Shown one piece after another: positions 36,530 to 46,284 of a stretch of 64,000 nt of DNA (positions are counted from its first letter, which is position 1; every line of letters starts with the position of its first letter). The stretch is from Marinomonas gallaica (GTDB lineage Bacteria; Pseudomonadota; Gammaproteobacteria; Pseudomonadales; Marinomonadaceae). The DNA lies in NCBI RefSeq assembly GCF_001639745.1, contig NZ_LTAX01000003.1, forward strand, positions 304,015-368,014, given 5' to 3'. The notes under the pieces are model-generated. The model ran no database searches and was not told the origin of the DNA. It was given only the letters and a program-made list of their open reading frames with translations. Position numbers and translations under genes: made by a program.

Positions 36530-37036
36530 TCACTCTTGCTCAACTATTAGGGAAACCTGATCTTCACTGGCTTTTGCCTGTAAAGTCATTCGCTTATGGG
36601 AACCGATTAAACGCAGTAAAAAACCCCGTTCATCGCGTACTCGAATGGAGTCATGCCAGATAGCGTTATCTAAATCTCTATAACCTGCCACAACCCCGAT
36701 AAACTGTGTATTTATGTCTAAATCTGTCTCTACAAAAACCTCTTCACCGGGTTTCACAATAAAGATACGTGTATCCAGTAAACTCGAGGCTAAAGGTTTT
36801 TCAGTAAACAAGTCGAAGAAATCGGCTTGATGAAACTCTGTTAAAGAGTTTAGTTGATACAATCGAATCTCTATTGGTGAAGGTTTGCCTTGTATATCTG
36901 GATTGAGGTCCTCTGACGCCTTTATTTTGAACACCAGCGTCACTGCATTTTCATCCGCATCGGAAAATGGATTTAAAGAGCACCCTATCAAGAACAAACA
37001 ACTAAGAACCATTCCCTTTAGAAGTCTCGATTTCAT
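36530..37036 (-). CDS. tssJ: TssJ, T6SS outer-membrane lipoprotein
   Basis: 168 aa. Lipoprotein signal with lipobox FLIGC (Cys about residue 19). The mature domain shows the TssJ pattern: PSPIEIRLYQLNSLTEFHQA, then DFFDLFTEKP and KPGEEVFVETDLDINTQFIG. It holds TssM to the outer membrane. The start overlaps tagH by 4 bp. Confidence 0.95.
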   Translation of the reverse strand: MKSRLLKGMVLSCLFLIGCSLNPFSDADENAVTLVFKIKASEDLNPDIQGKPSPIEIRLYQLNSLTEFHQADFFDLFTEKPLASSLLDTRIFIVKPGEEVFVETDLDINTQFIGVVAGYRDLDNAIWHDSIRVRDERGFLLRLIGSHKRMTLQAKASEDQVSLIVEQE

Positions 37037-38607
37037 CGTAACTTCCTTAACTGACTTTCGTAGGCTTTACCAAACTCATTAGAAAATAGGTCTTGGAACT
37101 CGTCTTCCATCATCGTACAAATATCTTGATAGTAATCTTGATATTCACGCCAATAATCTGTTTTACCTCGAGCCAGCAAGCCTTTGTTATAACGCGGGCG
37201 CGCGTCAAACTTTTGCACCAGTTTTTGTGGGTCAAAGCGATTCAATAAGTGTGAAAACGCACCCTGAATGCCAGACATCATCGCAAGCTGATGAGCTTGA
37301 ATGTCTTTGAAACCTTCTTGTATTGCGTTTTCAGCAGGCAAATACGCCGCCGAATCGGCCATCAACATAACTTTCAATGCTTCATCACCTGATGGCGACA
37401 ATTTTAGGGGGTTATTATCAACGGGGCGTATCATCGTTTGCTGTAAACGAAACTCACTTTTTACCATATTGCGAGTCGCTAACGTTTCCGTTGTCCCTTG
37501 AGCAAACTGTCTTAACATACGCCCAATTTGCAGTGCCATTTCTGTATGATCTTTGCCTTTATAGAGATGCTCAGGAAGTCCGGCTTCCTTCATCATCAGC
37601 TCAAACAAGTCATTATTCTCTGGTGTCTTTTGGGATACCGGTGTTGATTGAGCGGGGGTCTGTACCGAGGGTTTGCTAGTAGGCTTAATAACATAAGGCT
37701 CTGCTTTGGGAGGCGTGTCTGTTTGCGCTGGCGACGCCACGTTTTCAAACGAACCCAACTCTTGCTTTGTCAGATCACTCGCTTGGCTCGTTACCTCTCC
37801 CCTTTCCGCTTGCGCTACAGATGCCGCAGCTTGAGACATTTCTTCATGAACGGGTGCTGTTTCACTTTCATTTCCTGCCACTAAATCAAGCCAGTTATCA
37901 GGAATGGCATCATGGCTATTATCTTCTGCATGAGGTGTCTCAGTGTCATGCTTCTGATCTGGCTGAGCAGCAGACTGTACTTTAGGCGGTACGTAGTAGG
38001 CTTTTTCTGGCGCAATGGGCCGTAGCAGCTCACTGATTGTAGGATCTGGTGATAAGGTACTAGCGGGGGCCGCGCTTGAATTCACTAATTCACTGACCGC
38101 CGTTTTATGAGAGTCTTGGTCCGCTTTGACAGGATCAGTATGAGTCAGTACATCTCGAACAACGTCAGACACCGATGCGGATTTCATATCACGCGATTCG
38201 GCTTCTTGCATAGCTTCCGCAATAATAGCGCTTTGATCCAACTCTTGGTGGGTTGGCGTTTCGACCAAGCTTTCTGAATAAGCATCACTTCCGATCATAT
38301 CGGCATAAACCGTGTACTCACCGATCACTAGCACATCACCCTGCTTTAACACTTGGCTTCGGCCACGTCCAAGAGGGTCTGATGAACCGTTTAGATAAAC
38401 ACCATTGGTGCTGATATCAGTGAGATGAAACTCATTATTCTTACGATGAATTACACAGTGTTTATTAGAAATATGAAGTCTAGGATCGGGTAATACCCAA
38501 GAATTGTCGTTTCCACGGCCAATGGAATAGACATCGGCATCCACTAAAACACTAGCGCGATTACCTAGTAACTCTTTTCCCTGATGAGCAGTAAGCTTCA
38601 AATCCAT
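37033..38607 (-). CDS. tagH: TagH / Fha, FHA-domain protein of the T6SS
   Basis: 524 aa. N-terminal FHA domain (about 20-95) with GRGNDNSWVLPDP, HISNKHCVIHR and DISTNGVYLNG, giving the Arg, Ser, His and Asn that bind phosphothreonine. A long Pro/Ser/Gln-rich linker (about 130-310) follows. The C-terminal 200 residues are the T6SS-FHA domain (LLNRFDPQKLVQKFDARP, KTDYWREYQDYYQDICTMME). It is the target of PpkA and PppA. As the first gene of the long minus-strand run, it probably follows the main promoter. Confidence 0.94.
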   Translation of the reverse strand: MDLKLTAHQGKELLGNRASVLVDADVYSIGRGNDNSWVLPDPRLHISNKHCVIHRKNNEFHLTDISTNGVYLNGSSDPLGRGRSQVLKQGDVLVIGEYTVYADMIGSDAYSESLVETPTHQELDQSAIIAEAMQEAESRDMKSASVSDVVRDVLTHTDPVKADQDSHKTAVSELVNSSAAPASTLSPDPTISELLRPIAPEKAYYVPPKVQSAAQPDQKHDTETPHAEDNSHDAIPDNWLDLVAGNESETAPVHEEMSQAAASVAQAERGEVTSQASDLTKQELGSFENVASPAQTDTPPKAEPYVIKPTSKPSVQTPAQSTPVSQKTPENNDLFELMMKEAGLPEHLYKGKDHTEMALQIGRMLRQFAQGTTETLATRNMVKSEFRLQQTMIRPVDNNPLKLSPSGDEALKVMLMADSAAYLPAENAIQEGFKDIQAHQLAMMSGIQGAFSHLLNRFDPQKLVQKFDARPRYNKGLLARGKTDYWREYQDYYQDICTMMEDEFQDLFSNEFGKAYESQLRKLR

Positions 38608-38905
38608 GAATAATTAACCCTTTAAAAACACAAAAGCTTTAATCAAAGACGAACGAAGAACCGAGACACTCTGTGCCACTGTCTACCTTCACCTCTATAC
38701 GGGCATATTTTTAACATCAGTTACATTGTTAAGCCTAACTCCGCCGCAAATCATTCATTTTTTTAAAGCAGTCTTTACATTTTACAAGCACGAACCTACA
38801 CAAAACTTTCAAAGCGAGAGGCCATAAAAGAGCATTACTTTAGACTTACCTAATACTCATAAAGGGGGATTGAAAACAGAAAACTATTGATTTTCGCTTT
38901 ATACA
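38608..38905 (-). promoter_or_regulatory. Upstream region of the T6SS operon
   Basis: 298 bp without an ORF, between tagH and the next gene upstream on the same strand. It is the most likely site of the main T6SS promoter. The minus strand has a TGGCAC at about 38674-38679, but it is not followed at the right distance by TTGC, so a sigma-54 promoter is not supported. I could not fix a sigma-70 promoter with confidence. Confidence 0.4.
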
Positions 38906-39637
38906 CTAAGGGGCATCTGAGTTAGAGCTCACAACCATCAGAAAATCAGAAAGCGACGGCGCAGAATAGGAAGAAGACAAGAGGTTTTCTACATGATGCT
39001 TTTTACATGGTGGCAGCATCTCATATTGTTTCGTTACGGAATATACACGGGAAGGTGCAGCAGAAAGCTGGCCAAGAGAACGATAAAAAGTAAAGTCGGT
39101 ATAGCTTTCCAACTGCGCACAATAGGTACTAAAATCCGAAGGGGTTACCTCTATTTTTGCAACCTCCTGATTGAGACGCTGCTGGTATTGCTGCAACAGT
39201 TGCTTAGACTCTGGGTATTGCTGCGCGTAACGGAATAACAGCAGCTTATTAAACTGACTTACTCCACTGTCCTCATTCGCGAAACGTTCAGAATCAGCAG
39301 GTTCTAAGCCAACCATTCCGCCAACATCTTTACCATAATGCACGGCAACGCCTGCATCCCACGCTCGAGCCGCGTATCTCAACATTGACTTACGCATACC
39401 AAAAAAGACCGTTTCGGCATCTTCTTCACTCATGCTTGGCAAGCCTAACAATTGGCCAATGTCATCGTATTTAATCGTACTCTTGATTTCGTTATCAACC
39501 GCCATCAAGAAATAGGTTTTAGAGGGGAATACTTGCTTAATTTGAGAGGACTGGTGCTGTTCTGTAGAAAGATTTCCGGCGTATGTTGTTAGAGGTAGAG
39601 CGCAGACTAACGGTAAATACAACGACTTTTTCAGCAT
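38906..39637 (-). CDS. Secreted protein of unknown function
   Basis: 243 aa. Sec signal peptide (MLKKSLYLPLVCALPLTTYA, cleavage near residue 20). The mature part is mainly helical, with AARAWDAGVAVHYGKDVGG in the middle, a Gln-rich helix (QQYPESKQLLQQYQQRLNQE) and Cys residues at CAQLESYTDF and PPCKKHH. No family recognised. It lies upstream of the T6SS genes on the same strand but with 298 bp in between, so it need not belong to the system. Confidence 0.6.
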   Translation of the reverse strand: MLKKSLYLPLVCALPLTTYAGNLSTEQHQSSQIKQVFPSKTYFLMAVDNEIKSTIKYDDIGQLLGLPSMSEEDAETVFFGMRKSMLRYAARAWDAGVAVHYGKDVGGMVGLEPADSERFANEDSGVSQFNKLLLFRYAQQYPESKQLLQQYQQRLNQEVAKIEVTPSDFSTYCAQLESYTDFTFYRSLGQLSAAPSRVYSVTKQYEMLPPCKKHHVENLLSSSYSAPSLSDFLMVVSSNSDAP

Positions 39638-39868
39638 CGGAATCTCTTAAGCAAATTGGATAGTTGTGTGTAAGAGGCCCCGTGACTAAGTCACGAAACA
39701 CGTTTTAGCTCAATCCGTTAACGCTAACGAATCCATCCGTTTGTTGCAATGGCTACAGGGAGAAGCTTTTTGCAAAAAAGGTGAATAAGTTTTACGCACT
39801 GTTACAGGCTTTCAAAGCAACTCTGAGGTACGATATGAAAATTTACAGATAGGTTTGGAGCATTCCCT

Positions 39869-41776
39869 ATGAATTCTATGGCGACAGATGTGACGTTACC
39901 GTCAATTATCGCAGGCCCTATTTTGCGCAAAGTAGAGGCTAACGCTGTGCATTTATGGCTGGCCACAAGCCTTGATCTCACACCAACGGTGAGCGTATTT
40001 CATGGGGCCAACTCACTTATCAGTGAAACGCAATGTACATCAATCCACGTCGGCGCACGCTTATTCATTAAACTCATCAGCGTCACACTTAAAGACTCGC
40101 TCCCTAACACAGAAGCTCTTGGCTACCGTTTAGCATTTGAGGAAAGCTACCCAGTAGAACTCGACAGTGGCAACTACCTCTACGACGAACAAGACGACAA
40201 AATCCAATTCATTTGGAAGCCAGAAATTTCATCACTGCTTCATGGCTCCTGTCGTAAAGCCCATTTTGGCTATCAGCAGCTTACTAGCAGAGCCTCCATT
40301 GGCGATGGTCTAGCGCAAGCAGATCGACATTTGTCCCGCACCAACATAAGCGATTGGCCCTCCCTGTTAATGCTATCAGGCGATCAAATCTACGCCGACG
40401 ACGTAGCCGGACCGATGCTGTACGCGATTCGCCAAGCCGTTGACTTACTAGGTATCAAGGAAGAGCGTTTACCCGAGTCAGGCCACCGTTTGCACGACGA
40501 TCCATTCTATTACTGTCGTGAAGCGCTGTTGCCCAAGTCAGAACAAGGTGACGACGTTCGCCGTCAGTTTTTTAAAGGCAAAAAGAAACCTGTCTTTACC
40601 ACGGACACAGCACACAATCATTTGATTAGCTTTGCCGAAATCATGTGTATGTATCTACTAGTTTGGTCGCCGGCATTATGGGCTTACATATCGTTAGAAA
40701 TACCAGAAGGTTTAACCAATGAAGACCATAGAACACGCTACTTAGAAGAGCGCAAAGCTATTAAAGAATTTGTTGAGACATTACCTCAAGTGCAGCGCGT
40801 ATTGGCCCACTTACCTACCGCGATGATATTTGATGACCATGATGTCACCGATGACTGGAACTTAACCGCTGACTGGGAGCAAACTGCTTACGGCCATGAA
40901 CTGTCTAAACGAATTTTAGGCAACGCTCTTTTCGGATATATGATTTGCCAAGGTTGGGGAAACAACCCGTCACAATACGATGATCAATTCTTAAAACAGG
41001 CGGAACTCGCCCTACAAAGCCAAGACAGTGTCTTACAGGATGAGTACATTGCTCAACTCTTGGCCTATGAACAATGGCACTATCAATGGGATACTCAACC
41101 ACGACTGGTGGTACTAGATACACGAACTCGCCGCTGGCGCTCTGAACAAAACTTTAATCACCCTTCAGGGTTAATGGATTGGGAAGCGATCACCGATTTA
41201 CAACAAGACATCAAAGACTTGGACTCGGTGATTTTAGTGTCTCCTGCCCCGATGTTCGGGGTAAAACTGATCGAAGCCATTCAGGAAGTGTTTACTTGGT
41301 TCGGTAAACCCTTGATGGTCGATGCGGAAAACTGGATGGCACACCCCGGTTCAGCTTATGCTTTAATGAATTTATTTACGCACGCAAAAACCCCCACCAA
41401 CTTCGTGATTTTATCGGGCGATGTGCACTACTCTTTTGCCTACGATATTAAACTACGCAGCTATAAAAGCAGCCCAACTATTTGGCAGATCACCAGCAGT
41501 GGCTTACGCAACGAATTCCCGAATACGTTATTAGAATGGTTTGATCGCCTAAACCGTTGGCTTTATGCCCCGTGGTCTCCGCTGAATATTTTTACTAAAC
41601 GACGTTCTTTGCGAATCTCCCCTCGAAAGCCCGAACACGCCTCTCGAGGCGAACGCTTGATCAACCAATCAGGCATTGGCTACGTACGTTTAGACACGGT
41701 GGGCCGCCCGACAGAAATAGCTCAACTGGGTAATAATCATCAGAAAACTCGCTTCCTTGTTAGCAAAAAAAAATAA
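39869..41776 (+). CDS. PhoD-like metallophosphatase
   Basis: 635 aa without a signal peptide. Metal-ligand motifs of the PhoD-like family are clear: LLHGSCRKA near residue 127, LMLSGDQIYADDVAGP near 168-183, MIFDDHDVTDDWNL near 317-330 and VILSGDVHYSFAYD near 512-525. These Asp, Asn and His residues hold a two-metal centre that hydrolyses phosphate mono- or diesters. Classic PhoD is exported by Tat; this protein lacks a twin-Arg signal and should act in the cytoplasm, so its substrate is open. Monocistronic, GGAG ribosome site 8 nt before ATG, strong terminator after it. Confidence 0.82.
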   Translation: MNSMATDVTLPSIIAGPILRKVEANAVHLWLATSLDLTPTVSVFHGANSLISETQCTSIHVGARLFIKLISVTLKDSLPNTEALGYRLAFEESYPVELDSGNYLYDEQDDKIQFIWKPEISSLLHGSCRKAHFGYQQLTSRASIGDGLAQADRHLSRTNISDWPSLLMLSGDQIYADDVAGPMLYAIRQAVDLLGIKEERLPESGHRLHDDPFYYCREALLPKSEQGDDVRRQFFKGKKKPVFTTDTAHNHLISFAEIMCMYLLVWSPALWAYISLEIPEGLTNEDHRTRYLEERKAIKEFVETLPQVQRVLAHLPTAMIFDDHDVTDDWNLTADWEQTAYGHELSKRILGNALFGYMICQGWGNNPSQYDDQFLKQAELALQSQDSVLQDEYIAQLLAYEQWHYQWDTQPRLVVLDTRTRRWRSEQNFNHPSGLMDWEAITDLQQDIKDLDSVILVSPAPMFGVKLIEAIQEVFTWFGKPLMVDAENWMAHPGSAYALMNLFTHAKTPTNFVILSGDVHYSFAYDIKLRSYKSSPTIWQITSSGLRNEFPNTLLEWFDRLNRWLYAPWSPLNIFTKRRSLRISPRKPEHASRGERLINQSGIGYVRLDTVGRPTEIAQLGNNHQKTRFLVSKKK

Positions 41777-41809
41777 AACACACACTAAACAGCGCTTGCT
41801 AAAAACAAA

Positions 41810-41831
41810 GAAGGAGCCGAGAGGCTCCTTC
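41810..41831. terminator. Bidirectional terminator between phosphatase and RND genes
   Basis: GAAGGAGCC (41810-41818) and GGCTCCTTC (41823-41831) form a perfect 9-bp stem with a GAGA loop, preceded by A-rich sequence and followed by TTAA. It separates two converging genes. Confidence 0.8.
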
Positions 41832-41859
41832 TTAATGCAGATCACGTCAGCATGATCAT

Positions 41860-44800
41860 TTAGTCTTCAATCGGGCGTTTCGGGAATAATCGACGCACTA
41901 TGACGAAGAACAAAGGTACAAAGAAAATCGCCAGAACCGTAGCGGTCAATGTCCCACCTACGATCCCCGTACCAATTGAAATTCGACTGTTAGCACCTGC
42001 ACCAGAAGACAAAGCTAACGGCAACGTGCCCACGATAAACGCTAACGATGTCATGATGATCGGACGTAAACGCAATCGCGCGCCTTCGGTCGCAGCTGTC
42101 CAAACATCTTCACCACGGCGATAAGCCGCTTCAGCAAACTCCACGATTAAGATGGCATTCTTCGAGGACAAACCAATGATGGTCAAGAGTGCCACTTGGA
42201 AATACACATCATTCTGAAGACCGCGTAGATAGATCGCACCTGCCGCACCAATGACCCCCAAAGGAATCACCATGATCACAGAGAACGGTACCGTCCAGCT
42301 TTCATAAAGCGCCGCCAGACACAAGAACACCACCAAAATGGAGACCGCGTACAAGAAGTACGTCTGACCACCGGATTGTTGCTCTTGGTAAGACAAGCCA
42401 CTCCATGCATACGACGTTCCCTGAGGCAGCTTGTTCGCTAACCGCGCCATTTCATCCATTGCATCACCCGAGCTTAAACCCGGTGCCGCAGAACCTTGGA
42501 TCTCATAGGATGGCAGTCCATTAAAACGGGTCAGTGCTTTCGGACCAAACGTCCACTCGCTGTCAGCAAAGGCTGAGAACGGTGTCATTTTGTCGCCATT
42601 GCCACGCACATACCAATGCTGTAAGTCAGATGGCGCACCACGGTATTCCGCATCGCCTTCTATATAAACGCGCTTAACACGGCCTCGATCAACAAAGTCA
42701 TTGACGTAATTGCCTGCCCACGCAGCCGACAGCGTACTGGAAATATCTGCCATAGATAGACCCAATGCTGATGCTTTCTCTTGGTCGACATCAATATGAA
42801 GTTGCGGCGTTTCACTCTGCCCCCCCATACGAACGCCTTCCAAGATCTGACTTGCACGCGCATCACCGAGCAATCGATCACGCATTTCTAACAAGGTATC
42901 ACGGTCAGTATTACCCGCTGCTTGAAGCTCAAACGTAAAGCCATTACTTTGTCCCATACCTCGAATAGACGGCGGCAACAAGGAAAAGATTTGCGCATCA
43001 CGAATGCCAGCAAGCCCTGGATAAGAACGTCCAACAATGTCTGACGCCGAACTACCAGGCTCGGTACGTTCATCCCAATGCTTTAACAGCACGAACGCCA
43101 TACCAGAGTTTTGCCCTGTTCCCATAAAGCTAAAGCCAGAAATGGTAAAAATAGAATCGACGTAGTCTTTTTCTTTGATTAGGAAATGATCTTGAATCTG
43201 ATCCATTACCTCTTCAGTACGCGCCATGGAGGCGCCTTCAGGCAAAGAAACAATCACCATCACGTTACCTTGGTCTTCCGTTGGCAGGAAACCAGTTGGT
43301 ACATTGACCATCAAGTAACCCATCCCCGCAATAATCACTAAGTAACCCGCCAACCAACGCATTGGCTGCTTAATTAATTTAGATACACCACTGCTGTAGC
43401 GGTTGGTGGTTGAATCAAACTTGCGGTTAAACCACCCCCCTAGTCCACGTTTCTGACCGTGCTGCCCCGGTTTTAGTAACGTCGCACACAGTGCTGGAGA
43501 CAACGTCAGCGCCACAATCACAGACAACACCATCGACGACACAATGGTGATCGAGAATTGACGATAGATAACACCGGTCGAACCACTAAAGAAAGCCATA
43601 GGTACGAATACCGCTGACAACACCACCGCAATACCGATCAAGGCACTGGTGATTTCTTTCATAGATTTGATGGTCGCCTCTCGTGGTGAAAGCTTTTCTT
43701 CCTCCATCACACGCTCAACGTTTTCCACCACGACGATGGCATCATCCACTAGAAGACCGATCGACAGCACCAAACCAAACATGGTCAATGTATTAATCGA
43801 ATAACCAAACGCCTGCAGTACACCGAACGTCCCCAACAATACCACCGGTACGGCAATGGCTGGTATCAAGGTCGCACGCCAGCTTTGCAAGAACACGAAC
43901 ATTACGATGACAACCAGCACGATGGCTTCAAACAGAGTCTTCACCACCTCTTCAATAGAGATCTTAATGAACTCGGTCGAATCCAGTGGTAACGCTGTTT
44001 TATAGCCATCTGGCAAGTTTTTATTAAGCTCTTCAATCGCCGCCTTCACGCGTTCAGAAGTCTCTAATGCGTTTGCACTCGGAGCCAACATCACGGCCAT
44101 ACCCGTTGCTGGGTGGCCATCTAGGCGTGGTGAGAAGTTGTAGTTTTCACTGCCGATTTCAACCGTTGCCACGTTTTTAATACGCACTGTGGCACCATTG
44201 TCGTCGTACTTAAGAATGATGTTTTCAAACTCTTCCGGCGTTTCCAGCTTAGATTGAGCGGTCACCGTAGCATTCAGCTCTTGGCCTTTCGCAATCGGAT
44301 AACTCCCTAAACTACCTGCAGCCACTTGGACGTTTTGTGCTTTGATCGCATTAGCCACGTCCGCAGGGATCAGGTTATAGGTCGATAGTTTAAGTGGGTC
44401 TAACCAAATACGCATAGCATAGGCAGAACCGAACACCTGCACACTACCCACCCCCTCTAATCGAGATACCGGATCTTGCATGTTTGATACAAGGTAATCT
44501 GATAAATCACTCGCGGTGTCTTGGTCGTTCTCATCGTACAGCGCCATAATCAACAAGAAGTCGGATTGTGACTTGGTCACTGTGACCCCTTGCTGCTGTA
44601 CAGACGAAGGAAGATTGGACGTGATTTGCTGTACTTTGTTTTGTACTTGAACTTGAGCCGTATCAGCATCAGTGCCTTGTTCAAAGGTCACACTAATACT
44701 GGAACGACCGGTTGAACTACTGCTTGATGAGAAATAGAGCAGTCCATCTATACCTGTCAGTTGTTGCTCAATAATCTGAGTCACACTGTTTTCAACGGTT

Positions 44801-44967
44801 TCCGCCGACGCACCATTATAAGTGGCCGAGATACTGACCGTTGGCGGCGCAACATTGGGGTATTGAGATACCGGCAGTTGAGTAATCGCAAGCACACCCG
44901 CCAACATAATAACGATGGAGATAACCCACGCGAAAACCGGACGCTTTACGAAAAAATGCGCAATCAT
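41860..44967 (-). CDS. RND multidrug efflux pump, inner-membrane transporter (AcrB/HAE-1 type)
   Basis: 1035 aa. It begins MIAHFFVKRPVFAWVISIVI, the standard AcrB start, and has twelve membrane helices in two halves. Helix 4 carries GLLVDDAIVVVENVERVMEE, with the two Asp residues of the proton relay. Other signatures: GATVRIKNVATVEIGSENYN, LPEGASMARTEEVMDQIQ, FMGTGQNSGMAFVLLKHWDE and GLSSKNAILIVEFAE. It takes drugs, detergents or similar compounds from the periplasm and membrane and passes them to an outer-membrane channel. It lies 15 bp behind its adaptor. No outer-membrane factor gene is present, so it must use a TolC coded elsewhere. Confidence 0.95.
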   Translation of the reverse strand: MIAHFFVKRPVFAWVISIVIMLAGVLAITQLPVSQYPNVAPPTVSISATYNGASAETVENSVTQIIEQQLTGIDGLLYFSSSSSSTGRSSISVTFEQGTDADTAQVQVQNKVQQITSNLPSSVQQQGVTVTKSQSDFLLIMALYDENDQDTASDLSDYLVSNMQDPVSRLEGVGSVQVFGSAYAMRIWLDPLKLSTYNLIPADVANAIKAQNVQVAAGSLGSYPIAKGQELNATVTAQSKLETPEEFENIILKYDDNGATVRIKNVATVEIGSENYNFSPRLDGHPATGMAVMLAPSANALETSERVKAAIEELNKNLPDGYKTALPLDSTEFIKISIEEVVKTLFEAIVLVVIVMFVFLQSWRATLIPAIAVPVVLLGTFGVLQAFGYSINTLTMFGLVLSIGLLVDDAIVVVENVERVMEEEKLSPREATIKSMKEITSALIGIAVVLSAVFVPMAFFSGSTGVIYRQFSITIVSSMVLSVIVALTLSPALCATLLKPGQHGQKRGLGGWFNRKFDSTTNRYSSGVSKLIKQPMRWLAGYLVIIAGMGYLMVNVPTGFLPTEDQGNVMVIVSLPEGASMARTEEVMDQIQDHFLIKEKDYVDSIFTISGFSFMGTGQNSGMAFVLLKHWDERTEPGSSASDIVGRSYPGLAGIRDAQIFSLLPPSIRGMGQSNGFTFELQAAGNTDRDTLLEMRDRLLGDARASQILEGVRMGGQSETPQLHIDVDQEKASALGLSMADISSTLSAAWAGNYVNDFVDRGRVKRVYIEGDAEYRGAPSDLQHWYVRGNGDKMTPFSAFADSEWTFGPKALTRFNGLPSYEIQGSAAPGLSSGDAMDEMARLANKLPQGTSYAWSGLSYQEQQSGGQTYFLYAVSILVVFLCLAALYESWTVPFSVIMVIPLGVIGAAGAIYLRGLQNDVYFQVALLTIIGLSSKNAILIVEFAEAAYRRGEDVWTAATEGARLRLRPIIMTSLAFIVGTLPLALSSGAGANSRISIGTGIVGGTLTATVLAIFFVPLFFVIVRRLFPKRPIED

Positions 44968-44982
44968 TTATAGCTCCCTTTG

Positions 44983-46179
44983 CTACTGGCCAGTCGTCGC
45001 GGCATTAACCTCTACCATACGACCGGTTTGAGGGTCTCGCTTTAACTCAACCGTCGTGACATCAGCGCCGGGGCGCACTTTCATACTGCCTTCAACGATC
45101 ACTTTGTCGCCATCTTTAATACCATCAGTAATGTACCATTGGTTGCCAAGTGCACGTTCGGTGGTGACAAAACGACGCTCTACTTTATTTTCAGCGTTCA
45201 CAACCAATGAAAAAGCATTACCTTTTACATCTCGCGCAACACCTTGTTGAGGCACTAGAATCGCTTGGCTATCGGTTAAATCGTTGATACGACCACGTAC
45301 AAACATACCCGGTAGCAACAAACCGTCTGGATTATCAAATTCTGCGCGCAGCGTCACACTGCCCGTCATTTCATCGACATTGACTTCACGTGTTTTTAAG
45401 CGACCCTCATATGGGTAGATCGATCCGTCTTCTAACACTAGAGTGACATTTTGGTCACCCAACTCAACATGCTCAAGACTCAAAAGGTTGCGAATACGAA
45501 GTTGCTCTACACTGGTTTGTGCTAGATCTACATACATCGGATCAGTGGTACGAATCGTCGTCATTGGCGTCGCTTGTCCAGCGGTCACCAAAGCCCCCAC
45601 CGTCACTTCGGAGATGCCGATTTTACCGTCAATAGGCGCTGCAATCTGTGTGTACTTCAGGTCAATCTTAGCGCTATTTAAAGAAGCCACCGCACGCTTT
45701 TCAGCTGCGACAGCAGACAAATAAGCCACATTGGCATCGTCTAAGTTTTGCTGAGAGACGTTATTACGCTCTTTCAGCTGACGATAGCGCTCGTAGGTTT
45801 GCTTGGTCGACGTTAACGTCGCACGTGCACTGTCTAAATCCGCTTGCGCTTGCTCTAGGTTGGATTCGTAAATGGAATCGTCCAGTTGATACAGTAAATC
45901 ACCTGCGGCAACGGTTTGTCCTTCTTCAAACAAACGTTTTTCTACGATACCGCCAACCTGTGGGCGAATCTCCGCTTCCAAACTGGATTTCGTGCGGCCA
46001 GGTAACTCGGACGTTAATTCAACAGCTTGTTTTTCTATGGTGATAATCCCCACTTGGGTCTTAGGCGCTTGCTGAGCTTGCGCATTACCTCCGGCTGCAC
46101 TGTTTTCGCTTTCTTGACATCCTGCCAAAATAGCTGAGGCCAGCACTACCCCTGTTAATAAAAAGTTCCGAGACAGCAT
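44983..46179 (-). CDS. RND efflux periplasmic adaptor (membrane fusion lipoprotein, AcrA type)
   Basis: 398 aa from ATG 46179, chosen because a lipoprotein signal follows (MLSRNFLLTGVVLASAILAG, Cys next); a TTG at 46197 would add six residues in front of it. Domains: lipoyl-like halves (GRTKSSLEAEIRPQVGGIVE; TQIAAPIDGKIGISEVTVGA), a helical hairpin (about 100-170) and beta-barrel (TGSVTLRAEFDNPDGLLLPG). It links the AcrB-type pump to the outer-membrane channel. Divergent from the TetR gene with a shared control region. Confidence 0.93.
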   Translation of the reverse strand: MLSRNFLLTGVVLASAILAGCQESENSAAGGNAQAQQAPKTQVGIITIEKQAVELTSELPGRTKSSLEAEIRPQVGGIVEKRLFEEGQTVAAGDLLYQLDDSIYESNLEQAQADLDSARATLTSTKQTYERYRQLKERNNVSQQNLDDANVAYLSAVAAEKRAVASLNSAKIDLKYTQIAAPIDGKIGISEVTVGALVTAGQATPMTTIRTTDPMYVDLAQTSVEQLRIRNLLSLEHVELGDQNVTLVLEDGSIYPYEGRLKTREVNVDEMTGSVTLRAEFDNPDGLLLPGMFVRGRINDLTDSQAILVPQQGVARDVKGNAFSLVVNAENKVERRFVTTERALGNQWYITDGIKDGDKVIVEGSMKVRPGADVTTVELKRDPQTGRMVEVNAATTGQ

Positions 46180-46211
46180 AAACTGTGACAACTCCAATAA
46201 TTAATTATCAT

Positions 46212-46241
46212 TTGAGAATGAGCGTTCATTCCTACTATAAT
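46212..46241 (+). promoter_or_regulatory. TetR-gene promoter with built-in operator palindrome
   Basis: TTGAGA (46212-46217) and TATAAT (46236-46241) are 18 bp apart, a good sigma-70 promoter for the plus-strand regulator gene. The perfect palindrome GAATGA-GCGT-TCATTC (46216-46231) lies within its -35/spacer region. It resembles AcrR-type operators and would let the regulator block its own gene and, from the same site, the divergent pump genes. Confidence 0.65.
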
Positions 46242-46284
46242 CTAGGGACGTTACACTTCCCATCTTTTAATCGTGCAAATAAAT

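Noticed and set aside
38608..38905. Sigma-54 promoter upstream of tagH
   Set aside because: TGGCAC is present on the minus strand but no TTGC element follows at the required spacing.
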